From: CAVUXJ01 sp963814975
Lineage (GTDB): Bacteria > Acidobacteriota > Vicinamibacteria > Vicinamibacterales > CAVVIG01
Direction of reading: 5' to 3'
Assembly (NCBI GenBank): GCA_963814975.1
Contig: CAWFFB010000013.1
Coordinates: 1 to 64,000 of the forward strand
DNA: 64,000 bases
Shown here: piece by piece, positions 8,872 to 19,140 of the stretch
Layout of the letters: every line of letters begins with the position of its first letter
Numbering within the stretch: position 1 is the stretch's first letter
Position numbers and translations under genes: made by a program
Notes under the pieces: model-generated
Told to the model about the DNA's origin: nothing
The model's input: only the letters and a program-made list of their open reading frames with translations
Databases searched by the model: none

Positions 8872-9497
8872 TTCGCCAACCTCCGGACGGGAGATCGGTC
8901 GTTGGCCGCTGCCCTGGGTAACTACCACACCGATCCTCGCGCGGTCGTGCTGGTTATCGTTCGAGGAGGAGTGCCCGCGGCCTTCGAAGTCGCGGGCACG
9001 CTCCACCTTCCCCTGGACCTCGTGTTGGTAAGGCCGCTGGTCAGCCGCGTGTCGGGGGTGCTGCTTCGTGCCGCGTGCGTGGCCGGAACCCTCCTCGTCG
9101 ATAAGGGATGCGACGAGCTGCACAGAGGCTCGGTCGAGGGTGCCTTCGTCAGCCAGGCGTTGGACGCGCTCGTCGCGCGTGACACAGTGTGCCGGGGAAC
9201 ACGGCCGCCCGCTCGCCTTGAACAGCGCACGATCATCTGGTCGACAACGGCTTGCGCACCGGCCAGACGATGGCGGCGGCGATTCGCGCCGTGCGCGCGA
9301 TGAATCCCACCCGCGTCGTGGCGGCGACGCCCGTAGGCGTCTCTTCGGCCGTGGCATTGGTCGGCGCACTGGCCGATCAGCTGCACTGCCTGGTGACGCC
9401 AGCCTCTCTGGGCAACGTGGCAATGGCGTAGCAGCGCTTCGACGTTCCCGACGACGCTCAGATCCGCGACCTGCTCGAGTCGTGCTTCCGGTCTTGA
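8872..9497 (+). pseudogene. Degraded phosphoribosyltransferase-like gene
   Basis: A recognisable but broken member of the predicted phosphoribosyltransferase family often found with dienelactone hydrolases. The N-terminal block (FANLRTGDRSLAAAL ... VLVIVRGGVPAAFEVA) is in one frame. The middle after LDLVLVR is garbled. The PRPP-loop region VDNGLRTGQTMAAAIRAVRA continues in another frame after a one-base deletion near 9240, and an in-frame TAG at 9429 interrupts the end (NVAMA*QRFDVPDD). No start codon is clear. The combination of frameshift, stop and a corrupted centre suggests real decay more than one sequencing error. Confidence 0.75.
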
Positions 9498-9500
9498 TCT

Positions 9501-9836
9501 GTGTCAAAAGTGACGGCCATGGATCTGGCAGCGTTGACGTACGAAACCGCGAAGACACTCGAGGGCCACGCGTTTCAGGTCGAACTACCGGATGGCACGG
9601 CCGTTCCGATGAAGCTCGACGAAGTCCTGCCCTACGAAACGCGCCAGGGCCGCCGGCCGCGAGGGAGGACGCCTCGACGCGAGCCGTTCTCCCTGTACTT
9701 CCTCGGCCCGGTGAGCCCGATTCTGCCGCAGGCGATGTACACGTTCCGCGGCGAGATACAGACGATTGACAAGCTATTCATCGTCCCGATCGGCCAGGAC
9801 GGCGACGCGACAGAATACGAGGCCGTGTTCACCTAG
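9501..9836 (+). CDS. DUF6916-like small domain protein
   Basis: A 111-residue protein without signal peptide. The segments FQVELPDGTAVPMKLDEV, PFSLYFLGP and the ending DKLFIVPIGQDGDATEYEAVF match the pattern of a small domain family that I recall as DUF6916. The function is unknown; relatives often lie near phage-tail-collar (microcystin-dependent) proteins, and a tail-collar remnant is indeed 600 bases away. An internal ATG (MDLAAL) 6 codons in is an alternative start. It overlaps the convergent GNAT gene by 4 bases. Confidence 0.7.
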   Translation: MSKVTAMDLAALTYETAKTLEGHAFQVELPDGTAVPMKLDEVLPYETRQGRRPRGRTPRREPFSLYFLGPVSPILPQAMYTFRGEIQTIDKLFIVPIGQDGDATEYEAVFT

Positions 9837-10346
9837 CCCTCCACCAGCGGCTCGGCACGCCACTCCATCAGGTGATAGACACCGTTGGTATCGACGTGAC
9901 GGAATCCGAGGCGGTCGTACAGATGTCGCGCCGGGTTGTCGTGTTCGACGTGGATCGTCACGCGCTTTCGGGTCGTCCGGCTCTCTTCCAGGATTTCTTC
10001 CATGAGCATCCGCCCGATGCCGCGGCCGCGGAACTCCGGCAGCAGCGCGATGTCCGTGATCCGAATGTCATCGTCTCCGCGATCGTTATAGTGCCGCCCG
10101 ATCGGCATCTGGTCCAGCTCGATCACCAGGAACTCGCAGCCGGGGTAGTACTGCTCGTAGTTGCGTCTTCTGCGCCGTGAACTGCATGTCGAGGAACTGC
10201 CGCTTCTCTTCGTCGCTCCATGGGACTCGGCGCAGCTCGTCGTCGCGAGTCGTGCCGTAGAGGTGTCGGAGGAACGGCAGGTCGCCGTTGCTGCAGCGGC
10301 GAAATGTGATCGAATTGCGTGGCGGAGTAGATCCCGCGATCGTCAT
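9833..10346 (-). pseudogene. GNAT-family acetyltransferase, frameshifted
   Basis: Reads as one GNAT N-acetyltransferase split by a single-base shift near 10160. The N-terminal part (ITFRRCSNGDLPFLRHLYG ... FLDMQFTAQKT) is in one frame and the C-terminal part (NYEQYYPGCEFLVIELD ... RITDIALLPEFRGRGIG ... HLYDRLGFRHV) is in the next. The acetyl-CoA-binding motif RGRGIG is intact. The likely start is the ATG at 10346. The substrate is unknown. Related genes occur next to DUF6916 and tail-collar genes, so these three may have been a unit. Confidence 0.75.
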
Positions 10347-10413
10347 CGACGTGATGAAAAAAGGATGCGATGTCCGCCATCTGGACATCGCGTCGGAGTC
10401 GGCTGTCCGGCTG

Positions 10414-10885
10414 GGTGCGCGGCGGAAAGACGCCCTGCATCGCGATGATGAGTTCACCACCAGGTACGGCGGCAGGTTGTTGTGCGGCAACCCGCCGCCG
10501 GCTATGGCCAGGGCTTGCAGATTCAATATCGTGTTGGCGCCCGAGGTTGCGTACAGGTTCAGGGCGGCCGAGGCTCCGAGAATCACGCTGGGACTCGGCG
10601 TGTTGACGTCAGCTGGGTCGTGACGTGCGGGCCGCCACCGGGTTCGGCGCCGGTGATGATGTCCACCGTGCCGTCGCCGTCGACGTCGCCCAGCGTCACG
10701 TTGACGCCGCCTCGAAACGCAGGGTCGTAGGCCTGTATGGTGCGGTCGTCCGTGGGGGTGAGCACGCGCACGACGGGGTCGCTTCCGGCACCGGGCCCCA
10801 TCACGAGCTGCGCCGCAGCGGGCGTCGGCAAGGCGAGAGCGGCGACGACAACGAAGCACCCGGCTGATGCCCGGTAGTACCCCAT
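10414..10885 (-). pseudogene. Chimeric remnant: FG-GAP repeat N-terminus joined to phage tail-collar C-terminus
   Basis: The 5' part (10885 to about 10620) encodes a signal peptide (ASAGCFVVVAALALPTPAAA) and an FG-GAP/VCBS repeat (NVTLGDVDGDGTVDIITG, the calcium-binding DxDxDG loop). It then shifts frame near 10612 into a stretch (SVILGASAALNLYA ... GGGLPHNNLPPYLVVN, then in a third frame IIAMQGVFPPR) that is the C-terminal signature of microcystin-dependent/tail-collar proteins. The N-terminal collar domain is absent. Two unrelated genes seem to have been fused by deletion and then frameshifted. Not expected to make a functional protein. Confidence 0.65.
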
Positions 10886-11071
10886 CAGCCGTTGCTTCGC
10901 TGTTGAACGGACGAATGGCCTGGCCTGATCAGGGTGAATGCGAGCGTGGCAGATGGAGCGAAGGACGCGGCGCCAATAAAGGATGAGTAGTCTTGTCAAA
11001 ATCGTACTCACGGGCTCTCGGCGTCTCTCCTACAGGGCGCGGTTTTTTATCCTACAAACCGAAACCGTTCA

Positions 11072-12220
11072 TTACTGCGATGGCTTCGGCGAGGGCGGCA
11101 ACGCGATCCGCAGATGGTCCCCCTTGTCTGGAATTCGAAGGTCGCGGTAGGCGAGTTGAGAGGCACCCATGCGCGTCCCCGGCTTCGCCCAATGGACGGT
11201 CGATCCGCCAAATGCTTGAACGACCGCAGCCGAAGGTGTCGCGCCGGCGAGGGTCACGGTGTACTCCCGTTTTTCCGCGGCCGCAATGCGCGGAACTTCC
11301 CACACGGCAACATCGCCCGACAGATCGGGCTTCGGGCGCTGCGGGATCTCGGCGGTGAAGGCTCCTGGTGCAAGCGCCAGGGCCGGTGACAGCCCTAGTT
11401 GTGCAAGCGGCCGGACACCCTTGTAACCGGCGCCCGTGGCGCTGACGAGGGTGGCGCCGGGAGGGATCCGAAGAAAAATCGTCACGTCTTCAACAGGGGG
11501 GCCAACCTTGGCGCGGCCCACGTTGGCGACGGTCAATGTGTACGATGTGTTTGCCCCCTGCTGCACGCCGGCCGCGAGAGCGGCCTCCATCCGTACTCGC
11601 AACCCGGCATCGAGCATGAACTTGTAGACTTCCCGCAAGAGCACTTCAGGCAGCAGGTCCTTCGAGAAGTTTCCCATGGTGCCCGTCGGATACTTCTCGC
11701 TGTGCTGATAGACCATCTTCGCGAAATACGGAAAGCCCGCGTCCTTGCCGACGCCGAATTTCTCGTCCGGGACGCCACCTGGCCGGTCGGCGGCAAGAAG
11801 CCACGCGCGGGGGACGGCCATCTCGGGGCCGTGACATTGGCCGCAGCCGAACGCGCTCTGGATCCGCTGACCCGCCGGTGCGTCAGCCGGCGGATGCCTC
11901 CACCGCGGCGGACCCGGTGTCGCCACTCGCGGAAGGGCAGTGAGGAACGCATGGAGGTCGGCGATGGACTGATCGCTCACCTGCGATTCGGTGAACGACG
12001 GCATCAGGCCCCATGGCTGCCGGATCGCGCGTTTGAACTGCGCGAGGGTCAACGCGCGGCCAGCGAGATCGGGCCCCCAGCCCCCCTCCCCGTTTGTGCC
12101 ATGACAGAAATTGCACATCTGTCCCTGCCAAAAGACCTTGCCCGCGTCGGCCTTGCCGTTTGGAGCCGGCTCCGCCTGGAGCATCGGAACGAGAAGCAGC
12201 ACGACCAGCCATGCACCCAT
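11072..12220 (-). CDS. Exported dihaem cytochrome c with C-terminal beta-domain
   Basis: A 382-residue protein with a short signal peptide and two haem-c sites: CNFCH (about residue 36) in the first cytochrome domain and CGQCH (about residue 127) in the second. After about residue 200 comes a DUF11-like beta-sandwich (TSYTLTVANVGRAKVG ... YTVTLAG). Probably a periplasmic electron carrier. The start follows the LVIVD lipoprotein stop by 12 bases, so the two are co-transcribed and may form an electron-transfer or binding pair. C-terminal Met ligands are plausible (GLMPSF in the first domain). Confidence 0.85.
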   Translation of the reverse strand: MGAWLVVLLLVPMLQAEPAPNGKADAGKVFWQGQMCNFCHGTNGEGGWGPDLAGRALTLAQFKRAIRQPWGLMPSFTESQVSDQSIADLHAFLTALPRVATPGPPRWRHPPADAPAGQRIQSAFGCGQCHGPEMAVPRAWLLAADRPGGVPDEKFGVGKDAGFPYFAKMVYQHSEKYPTGTMGNFSKDLLPEVLLREVYKFMLDAGLRVRMEAALAAGVQQGANTSYTLTVANVGRAKVGPPVEDVTIFLRIPPGATLVSATGAGYKGVRPLAQLGLSPALALAPGAFTAEIPQRPKPDLSGDVAVWEVPRIAAAEKREYTVTLAGATPSAAVVQAFGGSTVHWAKPGTRMGASQLAYRDLRIPDKGDHLRIALPPSPKPSQ

Positions 12221-12232
12221 GTTTGCCCTTCG

Positions 12233-13772
12233 CTAATTTGTCGTGGTTGGTTTCTTGCCGGTGTATTCCAGAACGAAGAGTCCGCTCCCGACGCGATCGG
12301 TCGCGTACGCCAGCCCCCGGTGATCGACGTCCACATCGTTGATCTGGATCGCCGTGGGCTGTTCCTTCGAAATCGGGTGGGAGTTCGCATTCGTCTTGGG
12401 AATGTAATAGCCCACCTCTTTCAAGTTGTACGGATCCGACAGGTCGAGCACTCGGATGCCGGCGTTGAAGTAGGCAATCCAGGCAATCTTGTCTTCGAAT
12501 CTGTTCAGCTCGGAGTTGACGGGTTTCGGCGTGCTGATGCGGACCGAAGCGGCCGCCTTTGTCACAGAAATTCCCGACGGGCACCTGCCACGTCGAGATC
12601 GGAAACGGGTTGCGCTCCGCGGTGATGTCGAACATGTACACTTTCGATCGAATGCCGCTCGCACACGGTTTCATGTCGGCGGCGCCGGCAGCCTCGTCCG
12701 TGACGAGCGCATAGGTCCGTGGCAGCGCGTCGCCCTTGAAGTTGGGGACTTCGTTGTAAACGATCGGAGAAATCGTGTGGGGCCCGCGACCCGGGGGAGT
12801 CGTGTCGACCAGCCACACCAGCTTCGGGTTGGCGGGATCGGTGATGTCCCAGCTCGTGGTCTGTCCGGCGCCGCGATACGCGACGTAGAGCCGGTGGTTC
12901 GTCTCGTCCACGATCGGATGGTGTGCGTACTCCCCTTGGAAACCGTCCGCGCCATTTCTCTGGGTCGGCAGGGCGGCCCGGCCGACGAATTTGGGATTCT
13001 TCGGATCCTTGAGATCCCAGATGTGCAGCACGATCTGGCGGAAGCCCGGCTCGCCGGAGCTGGAATAGTAGAGGCCCGACTCTTGGGACCAGTAGCCTTT
13101 GTGCGCCCGCATGATGAACTTGCCGCCGCATCCGGGGCCGCACGAGTTCGGCGGCGTTCCCGTGATTTCAGAGACGAGCGCAATCTTCGACGGATCGGTA
13201 TCCCGGGTCGTGATGTCGAAAATCTGGAACCTGAAGTCCTTGCCGGTGTCGTAGCTGCGGATCAGATAGTCCCTGCCCGCGGGATTCGAGTTGAACCCGT
13301 AGTCATACACGACCGACACCGCGCGCGAGTTCACGCCTCCTACCTCGTTGGGGATGTGCCAGACGAGTTTCGGGTTGGACGGATCGGAGATCTCGACGAT
13401 CGACGTGCCGTTCCATTCCATCTTGCCGGTGATCGGATTCAGGATCGGCTCGTCCTTCACCTGCCCATCGTCGGAGGCTTGAGGGTTGCTCCGGTCGTTG
13501 GGCGAATGGCCCACGTACGCCCAGTTGCCATTGGCCGCGTTCGATCGGGTGTTCACTTCCAGCGACTGACGGCCCTGCAGATCCTGGAATCCCACCAGCC
13601 GCACGTTTTCAGCACCATCTGACCGCGGGTCAACCTCAGCGGCCGCCTGTGCAGGTGGAGGAGCGGAGGTGGGCGAACAGGCGGCCGCCATCAGCAGCAG
13701 CAGCCACGGCGAGAGGACCGAGGCGCGAATGGAAAACGCGGACGCTCTGTTTGACTGTGACGTATGACTCAT
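12233..13772 (-). CDS. LVIVD-repeat lipoprotein, one frameshift
   Basis: An exported beta-propeller protein of about 510 residues. The start at 13772 has AAGGA about 11 bases upstream. The signal peptide ends in a lipobox (LLMAAACSP). At least five LVIVD-type blades are visible: SIVEISDPSNPKLVWHI, LHIWDLKDPKNPKFVG, SWDITDPANPKLVWLV, VYMFDITAERNPFPIS and GIRVLDLSDPYNLKEVGYY. A one-base shift near 12535 moves the last 100 residues into the next frame, but the repeat pattern continues, so an intact gene with a sequencing indel is likely. Co-transcribed with the downstream dihaem cytochrome. The role is unknown. Confidence 0.8.
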
Positions 13773-14214
13773 GGCAGGTCGTTCCTTTTCTGGCGACGTA
13801 CGGACCGCCTCTTCAGCGTTTGATGAGATCGGTTTGACTTCGTGCTCGTCGTGACACCGTAGCCGCCGTGTCCGATTCGGATTTTCGAGCGACCCGCAGG
13901 CGTTCGCCGCCGCGAAGCTCAGCGAGATCCGCTGACGACGCATGGGCCTCGGACCGGACGCGGCGTGGCGGACGGCTGCGCGCGTCTGGCCGTGGGTTTC
14001 AGGTGCGCTCACTCCCCGTCTTGCGAAAGGTGACGAATCCTACCATACGCTTCCTTCCGGCGCGTCGAGCGCCCGCGCCCCGTGAGCGGCAAGGCGGGCC
14101 TCGCTGCGTGCGGGTGATCGGGGCGTCTTTAGGACTTGCCGCGTGCCATCGCCGGGCCGGTTCTTGCTAGAATCGCGTGGTCTCGAGCCGGACATTTCAT
14201 GTGAAGGGTGAACG
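13773..14214. other. Divergent promoter region, no gene seen
   Basis: Non-coding interval between the leftward LVIVD/cytochrome operon and the rightward methyltransferase gene. The open frames here lack family features. Confidence 0.4.
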
Positions 14215-15169
14215 ATGCAGCTGACGAGTACGTTCCTCACGCTGTCGATCATGGGTCTCAGCGTCCAGGGTGCCTCCACTCACCACGGCTCCGCCGTCCT
14301 CGATCGCCTCTCCGTTTCCGCCGGGCGGGCGAGGCAGGCGACCGTGTTGCTCGGGCCGGCTTCGCGGCCGCAGCAGGGGGGGAACGCTGCGGCCGCGGCG
14401 GCCCCGGCTGTGTCGCGCTTCCGCTTGACGATACCGCATCTCGAGACGGAACTGCTGTTCGACGACCAGAAGATCACGACAACCGGTGTCGGCGTCAACC
14501 GCGAGTGGGAGACACCCCCGCTCGAACGGGGTCGCCCGTACCGAGTACGTCTTCACCGCCAAGTGGCGGCCGAACAACTACACGCTCGTCACCCGCAAGA
14601 AAACCGTTCAGTTCAAAGGCGGCGATGCGGTCGCCGTCGATCTGTCTGTGGCCGACCCGGCCGACCGCGCCGAAATCCGGTACGTGCCGACGCCGGATTT
14701 CATCGTTGCCGAGATGATCAGGGTGGCCGGTATCACACGCGACGATGTGGTCTACGAGCCGGGGTGCGGCGACGCCCGGATCACCATCGCGGCGGTCAAG
14801 GCGGGCGCGAAGCGTGGGGTCGGAATCGACCTGGACCTGGCGCGTGTGTCCGATTCGCGGAAGCGGGTCAGCGCGGCGGGACTCGACGGCCGGATCGAGA
14901 TTCGTCGCGGTGATGCCCTGGACATCAAAGACTTGTCCGAAGCCACCGTCGTGTTCCTGTACATGGGTGAAGAGTTCGACATGCTGCTTCGTCCGATTCT
15001 CTTGAAGCAGTTGAAGGTGGGCGCCCGGGTCGTGTCGCATCGGTTCAGGATGGGCGACTGGATGCCTGATGAAACCATAACGGTCGCGGAACCGACCAGC
15101 GACGACGTGTCGCTGGTGCACCGCTGGACGGTCACGAAAGAGGTCAAGGAGCGGGCGGCGAAGCCATGA
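14215..15169 (+). CDS. Exported TIGR03000-domain SAM-dependent methyltransferase, one frameshift
   Basis: The N-terminus has a signal peptide and a TIGR03000-type segment (ETELLFDDQKITTTG ... REWETPPLERGRPY). A single extra base near 14540 moves the rest to another frame, where it continues as EYVFTAKWRPNNYT and then a class I methyltransferase: the SAM motif VVYEPGCGDARITIAAVKAG, an acidic residue in GVGIDLDLARV, and DALDIKDLSEATVVFLYMG. Removing one base gives 318 codons. The domain pairing is typical of Planctomycetota/Acidobacteriota proteins; the substrate is unknown. Its end overlaps the convergent DUF6162-like gene by 26 bases. Confidence 0.8.
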
Positions 15170-15834
15170 CGGCGTGCGATGTCGGTGGAGGAGCCGCGTA
15201 AAGCTGGATCCATCCATCGAGCTGCGGCGAGCGCAAGACCTTTGCCGGAACGGAGGTGCCCCCGGGACGATTCCAGATCGAGACATGCAGGACCGAGCCG
15301 TCGACCAGGCGGTCATGTTCTTCGTCGTCCACGAATGGTTCGGGCGCGGCCGGATCCGGTTCCTGGACAAGCACCAGCCAGGCCGGGCTCCCTGTTGCGC
15401 GTGTTTGGTCTTGGGGCGTCGATGCCATTGCGGTCGCGGGGATCCCGACATAGCTGATGAATCTGCCCTCTCGAATCAGCCGCCACGCATAACTCGGACC
15501 CTTGAGCGCCGGGTTCGGCGCGAACGGTTCGATCCCCTCGGCGGCCAGCGTATCCACGAGCGGCCATTCACCGGTTGCCGACCGGATCGTCTCGGCTTCG
15601 AGAAGGCTGACCTGAAGCTCGCGAAACATCCGCTGCTCGTCGGACGGCCTGTCCTGGATCAAGCTTTGGTACGGCCAGAGATTGCGCCGGGTGGAGGCAT
15701 CGTTCGAAAAGGCGAAGGGACTGATCGCGAGGTAGAGCCACGTGACGACGGCGATGGCCATGGCCGTGCGCACCACGGCGATCAGTTCGTGTGCTCGCGG
15801 AAGGCGGCGCGATCTCGACGCTGCGGATGGTCAA
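15144..15834 (-). CDS. DUF6162-like membrane-anchored protein, last gene of the metal operon (5' frameshift)
   Basis: A protein of about 225 residues with one N-terminal membrane segment (AMAIAVVTWLYLAISPFAF) and a periplasmic domain containing VLVQEPDPAAPEPFVDDEEHDRLVDGSVLHVSIW. It is a paralogue of the product of 18469-19140, which shares RIQEPDPNAPLD, HRLPDGTVLHV and the final WTQLL/WIQLY block. The family, which I recall as DUF6162, is found beside zinc ABC transporters. The first 18 codons are in another frame than the rest (one-base shift near 15810), and the start (TTG at 15834) is uncertain. Confidence 0.65.
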
Positions 15835-15910
15835 GGGGCGGCTTTCAGCAGCATCCAGCGCCGTGCAGCTGAGAACAGCGGACGCCGAGAGCTGATAGGT
15901 TCGAGTGTCT

Positions 15911-16801
15911 TCACGATTGGACCTGCCGTGGCTTGCCCCTGTTCAGGGAGCCGGCCGCAAGCGTCAGGAAGAAGATCGCGCTGACAGCCAGCACCACGGC
16001 GCCGCCGGTCGGCACCAGGAGCTGGGTCGACACGCCGAGGCCGCCGGCGCCGGCCAGGAACGCCACGACGACGCTCCATGCGAAGTAGCCTGCGCGTCCC
16101 GCGGGCGACGTTGCGCGCGGCGGCTGCCGGCACGAGGACGAGCGCTTCGACGAGCAGCGCGCCGATCACCTTCAGGCTGACGACAATCGACAAGCGTCAG
16201 CAGAACGGCGAAGAAGTAATCGAGGAAGGCCGAATCGGCGCCGGCGACTCGGGCGAGCGGCGGGCTGAGGCTGTCGAGCAGGAGGTTGTTGTACTGCCAG
16301 ACGAGCACAATCGCCACCAGAGTGCCCACGGCGAGCAAGAGGAGCAGGTCGGCGTCGGTCACCGTGAGCAGGCTGCCGAACAGCACCGACTCGACCTGAT
16401 GCACGTTGAACTGCCGCGTGAGCGACCACGAGCAGGCAGAGACCGAGTCCCAGCGTGAGCGCGTGGAACACGCCGATCAGCGTGTCGGGCGGCAGCGTGG
16501 CGTGCCGCTTCACGTACACCATCGCCAGCGTCGTGAGCAGGCAGAAGCCGAACATGCCGCCGTACGGCGCGTTGAGCGGCTCGCCGAGGAGCAGGCCGAT
16601 GGCCACGCCCGTGAGCGCCGCCTGTCCGAGCGCCGCGCTGAAGAACGCCATCCGCCGCGTCACGACGAGATGGCTCAATCCGCCGAGGATCGGCGCGAGG
16701 ACAAGCACGCAGAGGAAGCCGCGAATCAGGAATGGATACTGGAAGTCGCTCGGCAGCCAGCCTGCGCTGCGCGAGATCGCCGACCCAGTTGTAGAAAGCG
16801 G

Positions 16802-16805
<4 letters not shown>
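15911..16805 (-). pseudogene. ZnuB-like zinc/manganese ABC transporter permease, multiply frameshifted
   Basis: An ABC-3-type permease recognisable in consecutive frames: FYNWVGDLAQRR; WLPSDFQYPFLIRGFL and VLAPILGGLSHLVVTRRMAF ... GGMFGFCLLTTLAMVY; then VHQVESVLFGSLLTVTDADL; then VSLKVIGALLVEALVLVPAA; and AGYFAWSVVVAFLAGAGGLG to the end. At least four shifts in 900 bases separate these blocks, yet every transmembrane block is well conserved. The probable TTG start at 16805 overlaps the ATPase stop codon (TTGA). Substrate zinc or manganese is inferred from the operon. Either a locally poor assembly or an inactivated transporter. Confidence 0.75.
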
Positions 16806-17538
<733 letters not shown>

Positions 17539-17542
<4 letters not shown>

Positions 17543-18469
17543 GCTTCCGTGACCAGCGCCCGAATCATCGTCTCGACGTTGGTCTGCATCTCGCGCTCGA
17601 AGCGTTCCGGCGGTGAAGGGTCCGGACGCGATGTGGCTGATGATGTAGACCTTGACGCCGGCCTCGTCGCTGAGCACCTTGAGCAGCGGCGGCGGAAACG
17701 TCTCCTCGCTGAAGACGACCCGGATCTTCTCGCGCTGCAGCAGCCGCACCATGTCGCGCAGCTCGGCGGCCGACGGCGTGAGACCGTGCGCCGGCTGCAC
17801 GACGCCGGCGACCTCGAGCCCGAACTCCTGGAGCAGGTAGCCGTACCCGTCGTGCACCGTGACCACGCGGGTGATCTTCGCTTCGGCCAGCTGCTGGCGG
17901 CGCTGCGACTTGATCACGCGCAGCCGCCTGCGCGTAGCTCGGCGGCGTTCTGCTGCAGCGCCGCGGCGTCCTGCGGACGCAGCGCCGCGAGCGCCTTCTG
18001 GATCGCGTAGGTCTGCTGAATCGCGTTCGTGAACGAGATGAACGTGTGCGAGTTGACGCCCGGTCCCGCGCGCCGATTTGATCTGCGGCGTCGCCTCGTT
18101 CGGGCGGATGATGACGATGCGCTTGTTGCCGGACGCCTTGATCATCGGCAAGATGAAGTCGTCGTGGCCGATGCCGTTGACGACGATGGCGTCGAGATCG
18201 ATGAGCTTCTTGATGTCCTCGGGGCGCGGCTGGTAGTCGCCGGCGTCGATTTCGCCCGGAAGGATCGAACGGACTTCGTAGCCGGGCAGCGTGCCGACGA
18301 CGTTCTTGGTCCAGGAGTAATACGGATGCAGCGTGACGCCGATCTTGAGAGGCCCCGTCGGCTGCGGCTGCATGGCGTCGGGCGGCGCCCCGGACGCCAG
18401 GATCCACATCATCGCGGTTGCGATGATCGTCAGCCTGGCAGCGTGCCTGCGTGCGTGAGTCACCTGCAT
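17539..18469 (-). pseudogene. ZnuA-like zinc-binding periplasmic protein, frameshifted
   Basis: A cluster A-I metal-binding lipoprotein/periplasmic protein. Frame blocks in order: the N-terminus with signal peptide and GVTLHPYYSWTKNVVG (His ligand), ILPGEIDAGDYQPRPEDIKK, VVNGIGHDDFI; then NSHTFISFTNAIQQTYAI (His ligand) in another frame; then VTVHDGYGYLLQEFGLEV (His ligand) and VFSEETFPPPLLKVL (acidic ligand). The last residues are again shifted. There are three or more single-base shifts. The start ATG at 18469 shares one base with the preceding stop (TGATG). It binds Zn or Mn for delivery to the adjacent permease. Confidence 0.78.
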
Positions 18470-19140
18470 CACCTCCCTGGCGGCACGGGACGGACCGGCG
18501 CCATCAATAGTTGAGTCCAGCCGGTCAATTCCGGCTGCAGCACGAATGCCCGCGACAGGCGTCCCCCGAATCGATGGGTCCAGACCGTGACGTGAAGAAC
18601 CGTTCCGTCCGGCAGCCGATGGTGCACTTCGTCGTTCGGTGCGACGTCGAGCGGCGCGTTGGGGTCGGGCTCCTGAATTCTGAGGAGCCATGCTGCGGAC
18701 GCGTCATCGTTCGACGGAAGCGCCAGGTAGTTGACGACGAAGCCTTCCTGCGCGCGGGACCACGCGTAAAGGGGCGAGGGCAAGGACTCGTCTCCGGCAG
18801 GGAAGGCGGCAGGCAGACCGCCGAGTGAGGCAGGATCGGGCCACCGCCCTGTCTGCGCGCGAACCACCTCGGCGTCGGAAACCCCCTGTTGAAGACGATC
18901 GAACATCAGTTGCTCGGGACCGACGAGATCCCGGACCAGCATCTGGTACGGCGTGAGGGAAGCACTCGCGGCATCACCGAGAGCCGACGACCGCAGCATG
19001 AGGTATCCGCCGACGATCGTCACGACCAGGCCGGCGAACGCAAGAATGGTGAACCGCTCGCGAGCGATTGGTCTTCCTCGGGCTGTTCCGGCAGAGGAAG
19101 GTGCGCCGAGATCGATCCGTCTGATGTTCACGGCAATCAC
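18469..19140 (-). CDS. DUF6162-like membrane-anchored protein
   Basis: A 223-residue protein with an N-terminal membrane helix (ERFTILAFAGLVVTIVGGYL) and a periplasmic region with LLRIQEPDPNAPLD and HHRLPDGTVLHVTVW. It is the intact paralogue of the operon's last gene. The GTG start overlaps the stop of the HupE/UreJ gene (GTGA), and its stop overlaps the start of the znuA-like gene (TGATG). Position between the two transport genes suggests an accessory role in metal uptake; the family function is not established. Confidence 0.75.
   Translation of the reverse strand: MIAVNIRRIDLGAPSSAGTARGRPIARERFTILAFAGLVVTIVGGYLMLRSSALGDAASASLTPYQMLVRDLVGPEQLMFDRLQQGVSDAEVVRAQTGRWPDPASLGGLPAAFPAGDESLPSPLYAWSRAQEGFVVNYLALPSNDDASAAWLLRIQEPDPNAPLDVAPNDEVHHRLPDGTVLHVTVWTHRFGGRLSRAFVLQPELTGWTQLLMAPVRPVPPGR

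Noticed and set aside
12489..13622. Long plus-strand open frame opposite the LVIVD gene
   Set aside because: Arginine- and valine-rich antisense frame typical of high-GC DNA; the minus strand encodes clear LVIVD repeats.
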